Shown piece by piece: positions 24,115 to 30,402 of a DNA stretch of 30,402 nt. The notes below the pieces were generated by a model, which was not told where the DNA came from, did no database searches, and was given only the letters and a program-made list of their open reading frames with translations. The stretch covers positions 1 to 30,402 of the forward strand of contig CAZRNU010000023.1 of the NCBI GenBank assembly GCA_964601515.1, given 5' to 3'. The position numbers and the translations under genes are program-made. The first letter of the stretch is position 1. Every line of letters begins with the position of its first letter. This stretch comes from PWND01 sp964601515. GTDB lineage: Bacteria; Bacteroidota; Bacteroidia; Bacteroidales; UBA7960.

Positions 24115-25392
24115 ATGAAGATATATTCCAAGTTTTTAATGAAGTATTTGTTTCTCACCTTATTTTTCATTACATCAAATGCTTATTCTCAGGTTAATAA
24201 CCAAGAGAAAATTAACATACTACAGTTGGAGATCGATTCTGTGAGTTTTTATAAAGACCAACTCATCAATCAAATGGAAGAGCTTAAGCTAGGCCAGATA
24301 AGATATGAATTGCTGGAAAAAGGGCTTCCGAAACTATCGCATGGAGAAGAACTTATAATGCATTCGGCCATGGCGCTTGTTTATGACGACAATCATAAAA
24401 ATGCCAAATGGGTAGCTCATATTATTACTTATGATATTGTTGATGGTAATGTTGTTAGAAGTAATGATTTCAGAGATGATCCCAAAGTTAAAAACGGAAA
24501 TGCAGTTGAGGCAGATTATTTTATTAGAGAGAAACAAGCCGACGGAACATATAAATTTGATGGATTTGGATATGACAGAGGACATTTGGCACCTTCAGCA
24601 GATTTCAGGTGGTCTGAAAAAGCTCTGTCGGAAAGTTATTATTACTCTAATATAACACCTCAAACTGCTGACTTTAATAGAATTAGCTGGGCTTCGCTTG
24701 AAGATATGTTTCGAGCATATGTTCAAAGAAATGAAAATTCAAGGTTGTTTATTATAACAGCACCGGTATTAAAAGATAATCTGCCCAAAATTGAAAGAGG
24801 GATTAATAAGGTTTCAATTCCTGAATACCATTATAAAATTGCTGTTGACCTTGAAAGGGAAATAGGAATAGCTTTTCTGATGCCAAATAAGCTTGCGGAA
24901 AATCCAATTGAATATTACGCTGTTTCAATAGATTACATAGAAGAGCTAACCGGGATAGATTTCTTTTATAAATTACCTACTGAATTGCAAGTAAAAATTG
25001 AGTCTCAAAAAAACCCTTTACCATGGATGAGCCCAGCTGAACAGGGAGATATATTGCCAATAGCCATGAACCTTTTGCCTAGAAATCATTTCAACACAAC
25101 CCAGGCAAAAAGGCTGGTAAACAACCCAAAGAGAGTTAGCATTTGCGGAACAGTTGTCTCTGCCAGAAAATCGGGAAGAGGAAATATATTCTTAAATCTC
25201 GACAAAAGCTTCCCAAATCAGGTTTTCACTGTAACAATATTCAAAGACAATGTTGTTAATTTTAGTTACGAACCTCATGTTATTCTATTAAATCAACAAA
25301 TTTGCGTAAGTGGTAATGTTACTGAATACAGTGGAACTCCTAACATGATTTTAACCAATGAACATGCTCTCGAATTATTTGTTGTTGAATAA
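24115..25392 (+). CDS. Exported DNA/RNA non-specific endonuclease with C-terminal OB-like domain
   Basis: From the ATG at 24115 the protein has 425 residues. A signal peptide (KYLFLTLFFITSNAYSQ) is followed by a short coiled coil and a beta-beta-alpha metal endonuclease domain (about 70-285) of the NucA/Serratia type: YDRGHLAPSADF with catalytic His157 in the DRGH motif, then SNITPQTADFNRISWASLE with the likely magnesium ligand Asn188. All motif residues are intact. Residues about 310-425 form a second domain (RVSICGTVVSARKSGRGNIFLNLDK..., ending with NVTEYSGTPNMILT) resembling OB-fold nucleic-acid-binding domains. It probably degrades extracellular or periplasmic DNA and RNA for scavenging. 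An in-frame TTG at 24091 and an ATG at 24139 are alternative starts. The DUF1360 gene follows 38 bp later. Confidence 0.9.
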   Translation: MKIYSKFLMKYLFLTLFFITSNAYSQVNNQEKINILQLEIDSVSFYKDQLINQMEELKLGQIRYELLEKGLPKLSHGEELIMHSAMALVYDDNHKNAKWVAHIITYDIVDGNVVRSNDFRDDPKVKNGNAVEADYFIREKQADGTYKFDGFGYDRGHLAPSADFRWSEKALSESYYYSNITPQTADFNRISWASLEDMFRAYVQRNENSRLFIITAPVLKDNLPKIERGINKVSIPEYHYKIAVDLEREIGIAFLMPNKLAENPIEYYAVSIDYIEELTGIDFFYKLPTELQVKIESQKNPLPWMSPAEQGDILPIAMNLLPRNHFNTTQAKRLVNNPKRVSICGTVVSARKSGRGNIFLNLDKSFPNQVFTVTIFKDNVVNFSYEPHVILLNQQICVSGNVTEYSGTPNMILTNEHALELFVVE

Positions 25393-25430
25393 TAAGTCAA
25401 AAATCAATATTAAGTTTTAATTACAAAACC

Positions 25431-25883
25431 ATGCTCATGAAAAACTCAAGACAAAATGCATGCAATTTTATTTCTTTGTTTTTTTACTTTTCTCTTTTGG
25501 CATTTGTAGGCTATTTGCTTCACTTAAGAGGGTTTAATATTAGAGATGTAAGTATTAAGGAATTGATAATTATAACTTTAGCAAGCTATCGACTTACAAG
25601 GATTATGGTTTTTGAAAAAATATTTAAGTTCTTCAGAGATTTTGTAAAATCAAGACCCGACTATTATGTGTTTAATACTATTAAGTTTATAATTACTTGC
25701 CCATGGTGCATGGGTGTTTGGGCAACCCTTCTTGCCGTAGTATTCTTCTTTCTGATTCCTTTCGGCGATTTACTAGTTTATATACTTGCCATGGCCGGCG
25801 TTGCCTCGATTATTGTAACTGTATCTAACCTTATGGTACTAAAAAATAAAGAGATGCAAAACGGCAGAGATAATGATGATTAA
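25431..25883 (+). CDS. DUF1360 domain-containing membrane protein
   Basis: The 150-residue protein has about three hydrophobic segments (roughly 13-31, 92-115 and 117-135). Its centre matches DUF1360: the SYRLTRIMVFEKIF segment and a CPWCMGVW motif (about residues 90-97) whose two cysteines could bind metal or form a disulfide. Bacillus YjcA is a member of this family, and its biochemical role is not known. It follows the nuclease gene by 38 bp without a visible promoter, so the two may be co-transcribed. A second in-frame ATG at 25437 is equally possible as the start. The family assignment is good; no function is proposed. Confidence 0.8.
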   Translation: MLMKNSRQNACNFISLFFYFSLLAFVGYLLHLRGFNIRDVSIKELIIITLASYRLTRIMVFEKIFKFFRDFVKSRPDYYVFNTIKFIITCPWCMGVWATLLAVVFFFLIPFGDLLVYILAMAGVASIIVTVSNLMVLKNKEMQNGRDNDD

Positions 25884-25949
25884 TTAATCTTTTTTGTTTA
25901 TTGACAAATAAACTGACTAATTTTGCTGCTTCCAAAAAAATTTGTTAGT

Positions 25950-25957
25950 TATATTTG
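25950..25957 (+). promoter_or_regulatory. Candidate -7 box just before the SulP start
   Basis: TATATTTG fits the Bacteroidota -7 consensus; TTTG at 25922-25925 is a possible -33 element, though its 24-bp gap is a little long. Transcription would begin near 25961-25964, leaving almost no leader before the ATG at 25965, so translation would be leaderless or start at the next in-frame ATG (25989). Confidence 0.4.
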
Positions 25958-25964
25958 TTACAGT

Positions 25965-27641
25965 ATGAAAAGCTCTGAGTTTGTTCCAATGTTTTTTAGC
26001 CTGATAAAATCAGGTATTTCCAGAAAACAACTTTCAAATGATGTAATTGCAGGTATAATAGTTGGAATTGTTGCCTTGCCACTCGCAATTGCATTTGCCA
26101 TTGCCTCCGGCGTTTCACCTGAAAAAGGGTTAATAACAGCTATTATTGCAGGTATAATAATATCTGTGCTTGGCGGTAGCCGTGTTCAAATTGGCGGCCC
26201 TACCGGTGCATTTATTGTTATTGTTTATGCAATTGTGCAGGAGCATGGCGTAGGCGGACTTACCATTGCTACGTTTATGGCCGGTTTTCTAATAATTGCT
26301 ATGGGTCTTGCAAAGCTTGGAAATTACCTTAGATTCATACCTTACCCTTTAATTGTAGGATTTACAAGCGGCATAGCGGTAATAATCTTTTCATCGCAAA
26401 TGAAAGATTTTTTCGGATTAAGCATAGATTCAGTGCCTGCTGATTTTACTGAAAAATGGGTTATTTATTTTGAGAATTTTTCCGGAGTAAATTGGGTTGC
26501 CTTTGCAATAGCTTTAGGCACTGTATTAATATCATTCAATTTTTATAGAATAACCACAAAAATCCCGGGTTCGATAGTTGCCATAATTTTAAGCACATTA
26601 TTGGTTTACTTTTTAAAGTTACCTGTTGAAACTATTGAAACTCAATTTGGAGAGATACCCAATAAACTATCAATGCCGGTAATTCCGGATATTAATTTAT
26701 CGACGATTAAAGCTTTAATTGGACCTGCAATAGCAATTGCTCTTCTAGGTGGAATTGAATCTCTTTTGTCTGCAGTTGTTGCTGATGGCATGATTGGTAG
26801 CCGACACCGGTCAAACATGGAGCTAGTTGCCCAGGGTACTGCCAATATATTTTCAGGGTTGTTTGGGGGTATTCCTGCAACCGGCGCTATTGCCAGAACA
26901 GCAACTAATATTAAAAACGGGGGTAGAACTCCATTAGCAGGGATAGTGCACGCTTTAATATTATTGTTGATTATGCTGCTTCTTGCCCCTATAGCCAAAC
27001 TTATACCATTGGCTTGCTTGGCTGGAATACTAGTTGTTGTTTCTTGGCATATGGGAGAATGGAGAAATTTTGTGTCTATGCTTAAAAGAAACAGAATGGA
27101 TGTAATTGTGCTGCTTACAACATTTTTTCTTACAGTATTTTTCGACTTAATTTTGGCAATACAAATTGGCATGATACTGGCAAGTTTCTTGTTTATGAAA
27201 CGAATGAGTGAAGCAACTTCAATAAAAAATGCAAAAGAATTTCTAAGTGAAAGGGAAGAAACAGAAGAGGTTTTATTTGAGGAAGAACTAACCGAAATAC
27301 CTGAAGGTGTTACAATGTATGAAATAAACGGACCATTATTCTTTGGAGCTGCACAAAAGTTTCGTGAACTAATAACCGACACTCATCAAAAGCCTACGAT
27401 TCTGATAATAAGGATGAGGTATGTTCCTTTTATTGATGCCACAGGAGTAAACAGACTTAAAGAGATGTGCCAAATATTAAAATCAAAAGGAACTACTATT
27501 ATCATATCAGGAGCAAACCACGATGTAAGGAAGGAGTTACTAGATAATAACATATACAAATTACTTGACAAACACAATATTCACAGCCATATTAATGAAG
27601 CAATCGCTAGAGCAAAAGAAATTTTAGGTGAGGAAAAATGA
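25965..27641 (+). CDS. SulP family inorganic anion transporter with STAS domain
   Basis: From the ATG at 25965 the protein has 558 residues. About the first 420 form the multi-helix SLC26/SulP membrane domain, with the conserved IVALPLAIAFAIASGVSPEKGL helix, the substrate-region motif IGGPTGAF (about 76-83) and the GLFGGIPATGAIARTATNIKNGGRTPLAG segment. The C-terminal 100 residues are a cytoplasmic STAS domain (VTMYEINGPLFFGAAQKF, MRYVPFIDATGVNRL). SulP proteins move sulfate, bicarbonate, dicarboxylates or other anions, and sequence alone does not say which. No sulfate-assimilation or carbonic-anhydrase gene is adjacent. A longer frame opens at a TTG at 25923, but the ATG with MKSSEFVPMFFSL is preferred. 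A rho-independent-type hairpin follows the stop codon. Confidence 0.93.
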   Translation: MKSSEFVPMFFSLIKSGISRKQLSNDVIAGIIVGIVALPLAIAFAIASGVSPEKGLITAIIAGIIISVLGGSRVQIGGPTGAFIVIVYAIVQEHGVGGLTIATFMAGFLIIAMGLAKLGNYLRFIPYPLIVGFTSGIAVIIFSSQMKDFFGLSIDSVPADFTEKWVIYFENFSGVNWVAFAIALGTVLISFNFYRITTKIPGSIVAIILSTLLVYFLKLPVETIETQFGEIPNKLSMPVIPDINLSTIKALIGPAIAIALLGGIESLLSAVVADGMIGSRHRSNMELVAQGTANIFSGLFGGIPATGAIARTATNIKNGGRTPLAGIVHALILLLIMLLLAPIAKLIPLACLAGILVVVSWHMGEWRNFVSMLKRNRMDVIVLLTTFFLTVFFDLILAIQIGMILASFLFMKRMSEATSIKNAKEFLSEREETEEVLFEEELTEIPEGVTMYEINGPLFFGAAQKFRELITDTHQKPTILIIRMRYVPFIDATGVNRLKEMCQILKSKGTTIIISGANHDVRKELLDNNIYKLLDKHNIHSHINEAIARAKEILGEEK

Positions 27642-27657
27642 ATTATGGCAAGTAATT

Positions 27658-27692
27658 AAAAGCCCCTTGCATTGAATTTGCAAAGGGCTTTT
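27658..27692. terminator. Hairpin terminator between sulP and tRNA-Gln
   Basis: AAAAGCCCCTTGC (27658-27670) pairs with GCAAAGGGCTTTT (27680-27692) over 13 positions with one mismatch, around a 9-nt AT-rich loop; the stem ends in a T run on the plus strand. It lies 17 bp after the SulP stop and 15 bp past the 3' end of the minus-strand tRNA, so it can terminate transcripts from both sides. Confidence 0.85.
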
Positions 27693-27706
27693 GCTTTATT
27701 ATTAAG

Positions 27707-27779
27707 TTGTCCTGCTAGGGGTCGAACCTAGGCTCTTCTGATCCAGAGTCAGACGTGTTGCCAATTACACCACAGGACA
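27707..27779 (-). tRNA. tRNA-Gln (anticodon CUG)
   Basis: Read on the minus strand the 73 bases fold as a complete tRNA: acceptor TGTCCTG/CAGGACA, a 3-bp D stem GTG/CAC around TAATTGGCAA, anticodon stem TCTGA/TCAGA with loop CTCTGGA giving anticodon CTG, a 5-nt variable loop, T arm CTAGG-TTCGACC-CCTAG and discriminator A. The CCA end is not encoded. The 7-nt anticodon loop assigns it to glutamine codon CAG. It lies 76 bp downstream of the glutaminyl-tRNA synthetase gene on the same strand and could be processed from its transcript. Confidence 0.96.
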
Positions 27780-27855
27780 ATTTGAGTAGCAAAATTATAA
27801 AATTATTTTAATCTTCACTTTTTATTTTGCCAAATATGTAATTATCAAAAATAAA

Positions 27856-29541
27856 TTACTTCTTCCACGAATCTTTTAAGGATACAGTGCGGTTAAATAC
27901 CATCAATTTCTCTGTAGTATCAGGGTCAACACAGAAATATCCTGTTCTTTCAAATTGACATTTATCGCCGGGTTTGTATGAGCGTGAATGTGGCTCAATA
28001 AATGCCTCCCCAATAACGAGTGAATTTGGATTAAGGTTGTCTTTAAAATCTTTACCTTCTTCCGTTTCATCAGGATATTCATTTACAAAAAGTCGGTCGT
28101 ATAATCTAACTTCTGCCTTGATACAATCAGCTACATTAACCCAGTGTAGTGTTCCTTTAACCTTTTTCTGAGAATTCATGCCGCTCTTTGTTTCAGGAAA
28201 ATAAGTGCAATAGATTTCAATTATTTCGCCATTGTCGTCTTTTTTAAAACTGTCGCAACGAATTATATAAGCATACTTAAGCCTTACTTCATTGCCGGGT
28301 GAAAGTCTAAAGAACTTGCTCGGAGGATTTTCCATAAAATCGTCCTTTTCGATAAAAATCTCTCTTGAAAATGGAATAGGCCTTGTTCCTGATTCAGGAT
28401 CTTCAGGATTCAAATTGCCATGAAGAATCTCAGCTTCACCTTCAGGATAGTTTGTAATTATAAGCTTAACAGGATTCATAACGGCCATCGTTCTAGGAGC
28501 GTTTCTATTCAAATCCTCTCTAATGCAATGCTCAAGCAGTTCAACTTCTATAAAATTCTCTCTTTTAGCAATACCAACTCGCTCAGCAAAATTTCGCAGA
28601 GATGCAGGTGTGTAACCGCGTCTTCTTAATCCGGATATTGTAGGCATTCTAGGATCATCCCAACCATTAACATAAGCTCCACCGACCAATTCAAGTAGCT
28701 TACGCTTACTCATTACAGTATAAGTAAGATTTAATCTTGCAAACTCAATTTGACGAGGTCTATTATCTTTTATTTCTAGCTCATCTAAAAACCAATCATA
28801 TAAAGGCCTGTGAACTTCAAACTCCAATGTACAAATAGAATGGGTTATTCCTTCCATATAATCACTCTGCCCATGAGCCCAGTCGTACATCGGATATATA
28901 CACCAGTCATCTCCTGTGCGGTGATGGTGAGCGTGCATAATGCGGTACATAACAGGGTCGCGCATATGCATATTCGGAGATGCCATGTCTATTTTTGCTC
29001 TTAATACTCTTGTGCCATCAGGAAATTCACCTTTACGCATTCTTTCTAAAATGCTAAGGTTATCATTTACTGAACGATTTCTCCATGGACTTTCTTTTCC
29101 GGGAGTTGAGGGAGTTCCGCGATTGGCACTAATTTCTTCAGCAGTCATTTCACAAACATAAGCTTTGCCTTTTTTTATTAGAAAAACAGCATATTCATAA
29201 AGTTTTTCAAAATAATCAGAGGCATAGTATTCACGCTCTTCCCAATCGAAACCAAGCCAACGAACATCTTGCTTTATAGAATTAACATACTCAATGCTTT
29301 CAGTAGTGGGGTTAGTGTCATCAAATCTGAGATTACAAAGCCCATTATATTTATTTGCCAGTCCGAAATTCAGACAAATAGACTTGGCGTGACCAATATG
29401 CAGATAACCGTTTGGCTCCGGGGGGAAGCGAGTGTGAACCTTCCCACCGCTCTTATTTTCTTTAATGTCATTTTCAATTATTTGCTCAAGAAAGTTAAGT
29501 GAAACCTTCTTTTCTTCAAAACTACTTTCGTTGGTATTCAT
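27856..29541 (-). CDS. glnS: Glutamine--tRNA ligase
   Basis: The 561-residue class I synthetase has the GlnRS form: FPPEPNGYLHIGHAKS with the HIGH motif at 48-51, the FDDTNPTTESIEYV region, the RAKIDMASPNMHMRDPVMYRI segment, DWCIYPMYDWAHGQSDY at the amino-acid site, and VMSKRKL (about 276-282) as the KMSKS-like motif. The C-terminal anticodon-binding beta-barrels follow (EVRLYDRLFVNEYPD, KCQFERTGYFCVD). Length matches bacterial GlnRS (about 550-560), without a YqeY-type C-terminal extension. It charges tRNA-Gln directly, so the organism need not rely on the GatCAB route for glutamine. The box TACTTTTG (complement of 29580-29587) gives a probable promoter with a leader of about 32 nt. The cognate tRNA-Gln lies just downstream. 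Confidence 0.96.
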   Translation of the reverse strand: MNTNESSFEEKKVSLNFLEQIIENDIKENKSGGKVHTRFPPEPNGYLHIGHAKSICLNFGLANKYNGLCNLRFDDTNPTTESIEYVNSIKQDVRWLGFDWEEREYYASDYFEKLYEYAVFLIKKGKAYVCEMTAEEISANRGTPSTPGKESPWRNRSVNDNLSILERMRKGEFPDGTRVLRAKIDMASPNMHMRDPVMYRIMHAHHHRTGDDWCIYPMYDWAHGQSDYMEGITHSICTLEFEVHRPLYDWFLDELEIKDNRPRQIEFARLNLTYTVMSKRKLLELVGGAYVNGWDDPRMPTISGLRRRGYTPASLRNFAERVGIAKRENFIEVELLEHCIREDLNRNAPRTMAVMNPVKLIITNYPEGEAEILHGNLNPEDPESGTRPIPFSREIFIEKDDFMENPPSKFFRLSPGNEVRLKYAYIIRCDSFKKDDNGEIIEIYCTYFPETKSGMNSQKKVKGTLHWVNVADCIKAEVRLYDRLFVNEYPDETEEGKDFKDNLNPNSLVIGEAFIEPHSRSYKPGDKCQFERTGYFCVDPDTTEKLMVFNRTVSLKDSWKK

Positions 29542-29579
29542 AGTGTTGTATTATTATAAGATAATTTTATTACAGAGTA

Positions 29580-29587
29580 CAAAAGTA
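29580..29587 (-). promoter_or_regulatory. Candidate -7 box for glnS
   Basis: On the minus strand this reads TACTTTTG, fitting TAnnTTTG, with transcription expected near 29573, about 32 nt before the glnS ATG. The region where a -33 element would lie is the start of the octanucleotide array at 29605. Confidence 0.5.
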
Positions 29588-29604
29588 TAAAAGATTTGTT
29601 ATAA

Positions 29605-29660
29605 TATGCCAATGTGCCAATGTGCAAATATGCTAATGAGCCAATATGCTAATGAGAAAA
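29605..29660. repeat. Octanucleotide tandem repeat (seven units)
   Basis: Seven consecutive 8-bp units keep exact register: TATGCCAA, TGTGCCAA, TGTGCAAA, TATGCTAA, TGAGCCAA, TATGCTAA and TGAGAAAA, approximately T-R-W-G-C-Y-A-A. The array lies between the divergent glnS and folB genes, at the upstream edge of the glnS promoter box. Confidence 0.8.
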
Positions 29661-29709
29661 TGGATTGTATTAATCAGTCGAAGTCCCTATCACCCCTTCA
29701 TGCCTCCTT

Positions 29710-29753
29710 TTCCTGTAACTCTTCTGTCACTTTCCTGTAACACTTCTGTAACC
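29710..29753. repeat. 22-bp tandem duplication made of four phased CTGTMAC motifs
   Basis: Two 22-bp copies (29710-29731 and 29732-29753) match at 19 positions. Each holds two CTGTAAC/CTGTCAC heptamers, so four motifs start at 29713, 29724, 29735 and 29746, spaced by exactly 11 bp, about one helical turn. The block ends 11 bp before the folB -7 box. Confidence 0.75.
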
Positions 29754-29764
29754 AAATAAATCAA

Positions 29765-29772
29765 TATCTTTG
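29765..29772 (+). promoter_or_regulatory. Candidate -7 box for folB
   Basis: TATCTTTG fits TAnnTTTG and predicts a start of transcription near 29779, with a leader of about 12 nt before the ATG at 29792. No TTTG is seen at the -33 position; the phased CTGTAAC motifs lie there instead. Confidence 0.5.
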
Positions 29773-29791
29773 TGCTACAAAAAACTCAATA

Positions 29792-30304
29792 ATGGGAAAA
29801 ATTATACTGGAAGACATAGAGTTCTTCGCATATCACGGTTGTTTTGAAGAAGAGAAAATTATTGGTAATAAATTTATTGTTAACCTTGAAATTGAAGCCG
29901 ATACATCAATCAGTGAAAAAACTGATAACCTTGAAGATACTGTCAACTATCAGGAGGTTTACAACATTATAAATGATGTTATGGCTGAAAGTTGCAATCT
30001 TTTAGAGCATTTAGGAGCCAAAATATTAGATGCGATAATGTCAAGATTTACAACTATACATACTCTGAAAATAAAAGTTTCTAAGCTAAATCCTCCTATG
30101 GGTGCTAAAATGCATGCAGTAAGTTTTGAGTCGGAAAGAAGCAGGAAGAAAAATTGTCCTTCATGTGGTAAAGATTTTATTTGTCTGCATAATGCCAATT
30201 GCTGGTGTATGAATTACAAGCTTTCTAAGGAGCAGCTCGATATGCTAAAATCAAAGTATTCAGATTGTATTTGTGAAGATTGCATGAAGAAGTTGAGTCG
30301 TTGA
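29792..30304 (+). CDS. folB: Dihydroneopterin aldolase fused to a cysteine-rich CWC domain
   Basis: Residues 1-115 are a complete dihydroneopterin aldolase domain: the FFAYHGCFEEEK motif with the active-site glutamate in positions 19-21, VNYQEVY with Tyr53, LLEHLGAKI with Glu72, and KVSKLNPPM with the catalytic lysine Lys98. This enzyme converts 7,8-dihydroneopterin to 6-hydroxymethyl-dihydropterin and glycolaldehyde in folate synthesis. After a basic linker (SRKKN), residues 121-168 carry eight cysteines (122, 125, 131, 137, 139, 159, 161, 164) in the order CPSC-FIC-CWC-CICEDC, the pattern of the small cysteine-rich CWC family, probably a zinc-binding module. FolB is usually about 120 residues, so the 170-residue length reflects a fusion. 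No other folate gene is in view. Confidence 0.9.
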   Translation: MGKIILEDIEFFAYHGCFEEEKIIGNKFIVNLEIEADTSISEKTDNLEDTVNYQEVYNIINDVMAESCNLLEHLGAKILDAIMSRFTTIHTLKIKVSKLNPPMGAKMHAVSFESERSRKKNCPSCGKDFICLHNANCWCMNYKLSKEQLDMLKSKYSDCICEDCMKKLSR

Positions 30305-30323
30305 AGTAATGCCAATTTACTTC
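30303..30323. terminator. Possible hairpin after folB
   Basis: GAAGTAA (30303-30309) and TTACTTC (30317-30323) form a 7-bp stem around a 7-nt loop that begins within the folB stop codon. A T run follows only about 12 bases later (30336-30342), so termination is uncertain. The remaining bases to the window end hold nothing recognisable. Confidence 0.25.
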
Positions 30324-30402
30324 GTGGTCAAAATTCTTTTTTCGGATTTCAGTTTGTTTTTATTGAATATTATTTTCATTATATAGATTAGTAAGATTTA
30401 AA

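Noticed and set aside
26642..27382. A 246-codon open frame on the minus strand opposite the SulP gene
   Set aside because: Its product is a mirror of the membrane-helix codons of SulP, rich in Ile, Ser and Pro with no family resemblance, while the plus-strand frame has clear SulP motifs throughout.
29605..29753. Short repeats between glnS and folB considered as a CRISPR array
   Set aside because: Units are 8 and 11 bp with no spacers of 25-40 bp, and there are no cas genes in the window.

Overview
The window looks like a chromosomal segment of a low-GC member of the phylum Bacteroidota, probably a Bacteroidales/Marinilabiliales-type environmental lineage. The evidence is a secreted protein with a type IX secretion (T9SS) C-terminal sorting domain, several upstream boxes matching the Bacteroidota -7 element TAnnTTTG, few Shine-Dalgarno sequences, a stand-alone HsdR-N nuclease divergent from an AMP nucleosidase/holA operon, and intergenic 7-9 bp tandem repeats. 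I see no phage, insertion sequence, integrase or CRISPR array. About 92% of the window is coding.

Layout, left to right. 1-2514 (minus): operon of AMP nucleosidase, DNA polymerase III delta (holA), an EVE-domain protein and a CvpA-family membrane protein that runs off the window edge. 2692-3144 (plus): solo HsdR-N PD-(D/E)XK protein. 3145-3503: repeat-rich non-coding stretch. 3504-7164 (minus): two-subunit xanthine dehydrogenase (FeS/FAD subunit, then molybdenum subunit). 7242-7321: REP-like repeats. 7327-11509 (minus): recR, a large fused glycosyltransferase and a lipoprotein amidase, closely spaced.

11681-23881 is a signalling block. Two plus-strand histidine kinases share nearly the same kinase module but carry different sensors: a 14-blade propeller in one, TPRs in the other. 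Neither has a receiver domain. A sodium:solute symporter follows. Converging on it from the minus strand is a cytoplasmic GAF/multi-PAS hybrid kinase with its own receiver, 6 bp upstream of a T9SS-sorted surface protein. No DNA-binding response regulator is in the window.

24115-27641 (plus): exported DNA/RNA non-specific nuclease with a C-terminal OB-like domain, a DUF1360 membrane protein and a SulP anion transporter. 27707-29541 (minus): glutaminyl-tRNA synthetase followed 76 bp downstream by tRNA-Gln(CUG). 29792-30304 (plus): dihydroneopterin aldolase fused to a cysteine-rich CWC domain.

Most genes are housekeeping or common accessory types. The points most worth a second look are the paired kinases with swapped sensors, the folB-CWC fusion, the glycosyltransferase fused to what looks like a core-deleted sugar-phosphate transferase, the perfect 20-bp palindrome between recR and the kinase operon, the glnS/tRNA-Gln pairing, and the phased short repeats, several of which touch stop codons or promoters.
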